This document shows, one piece after another, positions 60,194 to 64,000 of a stretch of 64,000 bases of DNA (position 1 is its first letter; the number at the start of each line of letters is the position of its first letter). The translations under genes and the position numbers were made by a program. This DNA comes from ZC4RG30 sp963777735 (GTDB lineage Bacteria > Pseudomonadota > Gammaproteobacteria > Steroidobacterales > Steroidobacteraceae): NCBI GenBank assembly GCA_963777735.1, contig CAVZRQ010000004.1, positions 37,812-101,811 on the forward strand, read 5' to 3'. The notes beneath the pieces are model-generated. The model was not told the DNA's origin. It did no database searches and worked only from the letters and a program-made list of their open reading frames with translations.

Positions 60194-60649
60194 ATGGCAA
60201 ACGTCAAGACACCCCAGGTCCAGGGCGAGGATCTGAAGCTCGCCGATGTCATGGTCATGGCTGCAATACGGCTTACGCGCACATTGCGGGCGCAGAATCG
60301 TTCGGCCGAATTGAGCGGCCCGCAGATCTCGGCACTCGCCGCAATCGTGTATTCACCCCGAATTTCGGCGCGCGAGCTTGCCAGGCTGGAAGAGGTGACA
60401 CCCGCCACGATCAGTCGTCTGCTGGCAGGCATGGAAGCCGCAGGCCTGATCTCCCGTACGCGTGACGAGAAAGACGCTCGCCTCTACTGGATCCACGCCA
60501 CTGCTGAAGGGCGCCGATTGATTGAGCAAGGGCACCGGAAACGGCTCATGCCTCTTGCGAAAGTCATAAGCAATCTGTCGGCACAGGAGCGGAGGAGTCT
60601 CGCGTCCAGCGCAGAGTTGTGGCAGCGCCTCATTCGCGAACTGGGATAG
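60194..60649 (+). CDS. MarR family transcriptional regulator
   Basis: 151 residues from ATG 60194. The winged helix-turn-helix is ISARELARLEEVTPATISRLLAGMEAAGLISRTRDEKDARLYWIHAT, with the DxR wing motif. It probably represses itself and the divergent DUF998 gene through the repeats in between. Confidence 0.92.
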   Translation: MANVKTPQVQGEDLKLADVMVMAAIRLTRTLRAQNRSAELSGPQISALAAIVYSPRISARELARLEEVTPATISRLLAGMEAAGLISRTRDEKDARLYWIHATAEGRRLIEQGHRKRLMPLAKVISNLSAQERRSLASSAELWQRLIRELG

Positions 60650-60769
60650 TCATCGCGGGGAACCCGCCGCTTGAACAACTCCCGGTACGGTACGCTGATC
60701 CGGCGCCTATCGGCCAACAGCGGACATTCAAGGGAACGATTCGGCGACTCAAAAGCTGGCCTTCAATCG

Positions 60770-61603
60770 TCAGTAGATCGCCTCATTCTTGCCAGACGGA
60801 TTTCTGATTCCTTCGTCGGATAGCGGTGCCCGCTTCAAGCACCAGTATCCCGGTAGTGCGCCAAACACGAAGAAGGTGCCGACGTGTGTGCTCAAGCTGA
60901 GAATGGTATCCGCATGAAACACGTAGCCAGGGCCCGCAAAATAGTTGTCGATGCTGCCCATTGCATTAGCTCCAGCATGCAGGACAATCGCCGGCCACAG
61001 GCTCCGGGTGTAGGCAGCCAGCCCGGCAAAGGCGTAGCCAGCCAGGCCGGCGAAGCAGATTTGAAACAGCACGTAGGTGAGATCGCGGTTTGTCAGGTTC
61101 GCCAAATGCAGTACGCCGAACAGAAGCGCCTGAGCCACGGCAGCCCTGTGCAGCCCGGAGCGCGTGCTGCCCCATGCCCTGTACAGGATGTAGAAGCACA
61201 CTCCCCTGAACAGTATTTCCTCAAAGGATCCCGAGGAGGACAGCTTCAAGAACCAGTCGAACGCGTGCCGAGAGCTGTACTCAAGGGCACCCCAATCGAC
61301 CTGGTCCATCAGAAAGGTGGGGAGAACCATTGGCGTCATGGCCAGCGCTGGAAGCCACCAGCCTGGCTGCCACTGCCGCATGGGCGTTGCAATTCCGAGC
61401 CCCTTGTAAGAGGGGATTCGGGCGAGCACCAGGCCCAACAGGATGACCGTACTGAGTTTCGCCAGATATTCGGCAGTACGCCGGGACTGAACCAGCGCCA
61501 GGATCGGAACACTCAACATCGCGGCGGTGAAGAACACAGGAACGATAGAGAGGAAAGCGCTGAGCAGCGGTTGTCGATTGAGCAGGCATCTGACGATTCG
61601 CAT
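60770..61603 (-). CDS. CPBP family intramembrane glutamic protease
   Basis: 277 residues from ATG 61603. About eight hydrophobic segments. The CPBP/Abi motifs are present: SFEEILFRGVCFYILYR (motif 1, EE...R), FGVLHLANLTN (motif 2 histidine) and VLHAGANAMG (motif 3). Relatives cleave CAAX proteins, anti-sigma factors or bacteriocin precursors. It is divergent from a membrane-bound AraC-type regulator. Confidence 0.9.
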   Translation of the reverse strand: MRIVRCLLNRQPLLSAFLSIVPVFFTAAMLSVPILALVQSRRTAEYLAKLSTVILLGLVLARIPSYKGLGIATPMRQWQPGWWLPALAMTPMVLPTFLMDQVDWGALEYSSRHAFDWFLKLSSSGSFEEILFRGVCFYILYRAWGSTRSGLHRAAVAQALLFGVLHLANLTNRDLTYVLFQICFAGLAGYAFAGLAAYTRSLWPAIVLHAGANAMGSIDNYFAGPGYVFHADTILSLSTHVGTFFVFGALPGYWCLKRAPLSDEGIRNPSGKNEAIY

Positions 61604-61660
61604 TCCACTTCCTTCCGGGTCGGTTGATGCGAATCTAGTCTCCGGAACGGGATGGGCACG

Positions 61661-61732
61661 TCCAGTGTCCGGATTTCGCACTTCCCAATGCGGCTTTGTG
61701 CACTGTGGACGCGATCCAGTCCGGCTTTTTCG
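61661..61732 (+). promoter_or_regulatory. Imperfect direct repeats in the CPBP/AraC divergent region
   Basis: TCCAGTGTCCGGATTTCG (61661-61678) and TCCAGTCCGGCTTTTTCG (61715-61732) are similar 18-mers 54 bp apart in the 176-bp gap. They could be binding sites for the AraC-type regulator; the evidence is only the repetition and position. Confidence 0.35.
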
Positions 61733-61779
61733 GGGCTACACTTCATCCGATACAGGAAACGTCAGTTCACCGGTGACCC

Positions 61780-62880
61780 ATGTTGGCGGACTCTTTTGTT
61801 TTCTCCCCGGCTGATCTGGTCGAGGTGGTCATTGCCTTTGTCTCGGCTTACGGGGCGCTGCTGATCTGGAATCTCCCGAGGTATCGCGCTCTGGCGCACT
61901 ACCTGCTCTTCTATCAGGCCACGCTCATGACCCTCAATCTGTACGAGCACAGCCGCCCGGGCTTGCACATCACCCAGGCCTTCACGGTGATCAAGGGGCC
62001 GCTGCTCTACCTGCTCATTCGCCAGTTGGTGAATGAGAGGCCTCTGCGCCGCACCTCGGTATACGGGCAGTTCCTGCCGGCTGTCGTGGTCTTTCTCCTC
62101 GGGGTCTCTCCACGACTGGCCATCATGTTCGGATCGGTCAGCCAGATCATCTACTTGAGCCTCTCGTTTCGGCTGCTTCATCGGTACCACGAGGCAGCGC
62201 AGGCATTTCGATCTGATGCAGACTCGCTCAAATTGACCTGGTTGACTGCCGCTTACTGGATGATTGCCGCTCAGGCCGTCATCGGGCTCATTCGACTGAA
62301 TCTTCAACCCCTGTTGAATCAACCCCCGTTGAATCAGGGCATCCTGCGCAACTGGTTCACTTTTGATCTCCTGTTCCTGCTGGGAATCAGCTGCTTCCTG
62401 TTATTCAAGGCGCTCAGGCAGCCGCCGCTTTACGACACGATGCTTGTCTACGAAGGGGCTGCCCGAAGACCGCCTGCCAAAGACCGGGAGCTGGAGACGG
62501 CTGAAGCACGAAGCGTATTCGCGCGCCTTGAGACCCTGATTGTGGAAGGCGAGCTGTATAAGAAACCCCGCTTGAGCGTGGACGATCTCGCCAAAGAGAC
62601 CGGAATGCAGATGAAGGATATTTCCTGGGCTTTCAACGCGGGCGCAAAGACGAGTTTCAATGACTACATCAATCGACTGCGGATCAATGAGTTCAAGAAG
62701 CGGCTTCACAACAGCGATGCGGACAGCGGATCGTTGCTGGGCTTGGCTTTTGAGACCGGATTCAATTCCAAGTCCAGCTTCAATTCCACCTTCAAACGGG
62801 AGGTCGGAAAGACGCCTTCGCAGTACCTCAAGGACGTAGTCGCGGAGAGAGCTCGCAGGAGCGACGGCGCGACAATGTGA
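61780..62880 (+). CDS. Membrane-embedded AraC-type transcriptional regulator
   Basis: 366 residues. The first ~215 residues hold six or seven hydrophobic helices (for example LVEVVIAFVSAYGALLIW and FLPAVVVFLLGVSPRLAIMFG). A linker and a C-terminal AraC/XylS helix-turn-helix domain follow (about 262-355, RLSVDDLAKETGMQMKDISWAFN and GFNSKSSFNSTFKREVGKTPSQYLKD). Direct membrane sensing and DNA binding in one chain is inferred. The CPBP protease gene is divergent. Confidence 0.88.
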   Translation: MLADSFVFSPADLVEVVIAFVSAYGALLIWNLPRYRALAHYLLFYQATLMTLNLYEHSRPGLHITQAFTVIKGPLLYLLIRQLVNERPLRRTSVYGQFLPAVVVFLLGVSPRLAIMFGSVSQIIYLSLSFRLLHRYHEAAQAFRSDADSLKLTWLTAAYWMIAAQAVIGLIRLNLQPLLNQPPLNQGILRNWFTFDLLFLLGISCFLLFKALRQPPLYDTMLVYEGAARRPPAKDRELETAEARSVFARLETLIVEGELYKKPRLSVDDLAKETGMQMKDISWAFNAGAKTSFNDYINRLRINEFKKRLHNSDADSGSLLGLAFETGFNSKSSFNSTFKREVGKTPSQYLKDVVAERARRSDGATM

Positions 62881-63029
62881 GACAGTATCAGAGCGCAGGG
62901 GACTCCACGCTGCCCTGGAGCAGACGACAATGAACGTCTTCTCCGGGTCAGTGCCGCCCAACGATCCAACAGGCTGGGATACGCTTGTCCGTTAGAATGC
63001 GGCGATAGATCTCGAAAAAGGGGCGAAAC

Positions 63030-64000
63030 ATGAAGTCATTGGCATTGCGCGCGACATCTTTGGCGCTGGGGTTGATGCTGTTTGCTGCAGTCAGGGCCGA
63101 TACGGAGTGGATGCCAGACGCGCGTGCCAACGCCGCCCCTGCCAGCGTCACACGCGCCCAGCTTTACACCGTGCTCGATAACTACCTGGCGGCTCTCAAG
63201 TCCCAGGACCCGGCTCGCGTGAAATGGGCGAAGCACGTGCGCAACACCGAGAACAATGTGGCGCTGATGGTCGGCGATGGCCTGTGGCGCACCATTACTG
63301 CTTTGGGTACCTACGACCTGCGCTTTGCCGATCCGCAGCTCGGTCAGGTTGGATTCTTTGGCACCGTGACCGAAACGGAAGAAACCGCAGCTTTCACCCT
63401 GAGACTCAAGGTGATTGACGGGCAAGTGACGGAGGCCGAGACGCTGGTCGTGCGCCAGCTGGATTCCGGCATCAAGTTCGAGGGCCAGAAATTCGAGAAC
63501 AAGCCGGCCATGAACGAGATGCTGGGCAGCGCCGAGCGGCTGCCCCGCGCGCGGATGATTTCACTGTCCGATGGCTATTTCGACACACTGCAGCTCAATG
63601 ACGGGACACTGTTCACCAAGTTCCACGCCAACTGCAAACGCGTCGAGAACGGCGTGCAAACCACCAACAACGCGAGTTTCGCGGTGGTGCCAGTGGCACG
63701 GCTGGGTTGCGAGCAACAGTTCCGCATGGGCAATTACCGCTATGACACGCGGCTGCGCGGCCGGCGTTATGTGCTGGTGGACGAAGAGCGAGGCTTGGTG
63801 ATGGCTGCCGCCTTCATTGACCATGGCGGCTACATTCACGATTACGAGCTGACCGATGGCACCAAGGTGCGCTCGCCCGTGCATCGGCCGCACAGCTTCT
63901 ACCTGGTCGAGCTGTTCAAGCTCAAGGAAGGCAGCATCGAGCAGATCGAGGCCAACTTCATCACGGTGCCCTATGCGATGCCCTCCCCCTGGGATGACTG
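63030..64000 (+). CDS. Secreted protein with SnoaL-like N-terminal part (reaches window edge)
   Basis: 323 codons are visible, with a signal peptide (LRATSLALGLMLFAAVRA). Residues about 40-145 have an NTF2/SnoaL-type pattern: YTVLDNYLAALKSQDPARVKWAKHVRNTENNVALMVGDGLW and FFGTVTETEETAAFTLRLKVIDGQVTEAE. A second part (about 155-320) includes YFDTLQLNDGTLFTKFHANCKRVENG and ends PYAMPSPWDD. The last two window bases are TG, so the next codon may be a stop. Substrate and role unknown. Confidence 0.75.
   Translation, partial: MKSLALRATSLALGLMLFAAVRADTEWMPDARANAAPASVTRAQLYTVLDNYLAALKSQDPARVKWAKHVRNTENNVALMVGDGLWRTITALGTYDLRFADPQLGQVGFFGTVTETEETAAFTLRLKVIDGQVTEAETLVVRQLDSGIKFEGQKFENKPAMNEMLGSAERLPRARMISLSDGYFDTLQLNDGTLFTKFHANCKRVENGVQTTNNASFAVVPVARLGCEQQFRMGNYRYDTRLRGRRYVLVDEERGLVMAAAFIDHGGYIHDYELTDGTKVRSPVHRPHSFYLVELFKLKEGSIEQIEANFITVPYAMPSPWDD

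Noticed and set aside
1..64000. tRNA or rRNA genes, CRISPR arrays, insertion sequences, integrases, prophage genes
   Set aside because: Looked for by eye on both strands; no supporting sequence was found.

Overview
High-GC, gene-dense chromosomal DNA from a gammaproteobacterium. The best fit is a Nevskiales/Xanthomonadales/Steroidobacterales-like lineage. That placement is an inference from gene content: an E. coli-like envC / yibN-grxC-secB-gpsA / trmL neighbourhood, a glnA-DUF4124-ntrB-ntrC nitrogen-control locus, glyQ-glyS, yqjD-yqjE-yqjK, hrpA and a Tat-type carotenoid oxygenase. I see no rRNA, tRNA, CRISPR array, insertion sequence or prophage. No gap between genes exceeds about 260 bp, so this is mostly core chromosome with small accessory pockets.

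Layout. 1-6.1 kb: a partial gene, envC (minus, frameshifted twice), then rhodanese-grxC-secB-gpsA (plus), an outer-membrane barrel and trmL (minus), and a class 1B-type dihydroorotate dehydrogenase (plus). 6.1-9.5 kb: a frameshifted PLP aminotransferase, an MscS channel and an AlkD-like HEAT-repeat protein. 9.5-14.3 kb: ntrC, ntrB, a DUF4124 protein and glnA (all minus). glnA has a textbook sigma-54 promoter with two upstream NtrC sites. 14.3-18.7 kb: glyQS, aldose epimerase, DUF1761. 18.8-22.4 kb: Tat-exported carotenoid oxygenase, DUF2167 protein, membrane protein and a J-like membrane-anchored protein. 22.4-26.7 kb: a membrane EAL phosphodiesterase divergent from a periplasmic cupredoxin and a porin-like barrel. 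26.7-34.4 kb: aromatic-acid-type MFS transporter, acetoacetyl-CoA synthetase, SnoaL-like protein, short NAD-binding protein, plsC, glutathione peroxidase, FMN reductase and secreted esterase.

34.4-36.8 kb: a PAS histidine kinase, CheY-like regulator and a CheD-like protein without the catalytic cysteine. 36.9-40.9 kb: pirin/LysR divergent pair, TonB-C-like protein, sirtuin, yqjDEK. 41-48.3 kb: hrpA, BON protein, large lipoprotein, rluE-type pseudouridine synthase. 48.3-50.5 kb: a TIR-domain remnant, O-methyltransferase, ddl. 50.7-59.5 kb: a MacB/FtsX-type export system (adaptor, ATPase, two ~800-residue permeases) with a divergent NtrY-like kinase and a receiver-Fis regulator. 59.5-64 kb: DUF998/MarR pair, CPBP protease, membrane-bound AraC regulator and a secreted SnoaL-like protein running to the window edge.

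The most notable irregularities are three single-base frameshifts in conserved genes and an out-of-frame near-copy of the gpsA start, all within the first 6.4 kb. The two gpsA-start copies differ almost only at third codon positions. This clustering suggests either assembly trouble or recombination between diverged alleles, and should be settled before calling these genes dead. No clearly new large system is evident. The best candidates for unexplored biology are the EAL-cupredoxin-porin locus, the kinase/regulator/CheD-like trio and the tandem-FtsX exporter with its own two-component pair.
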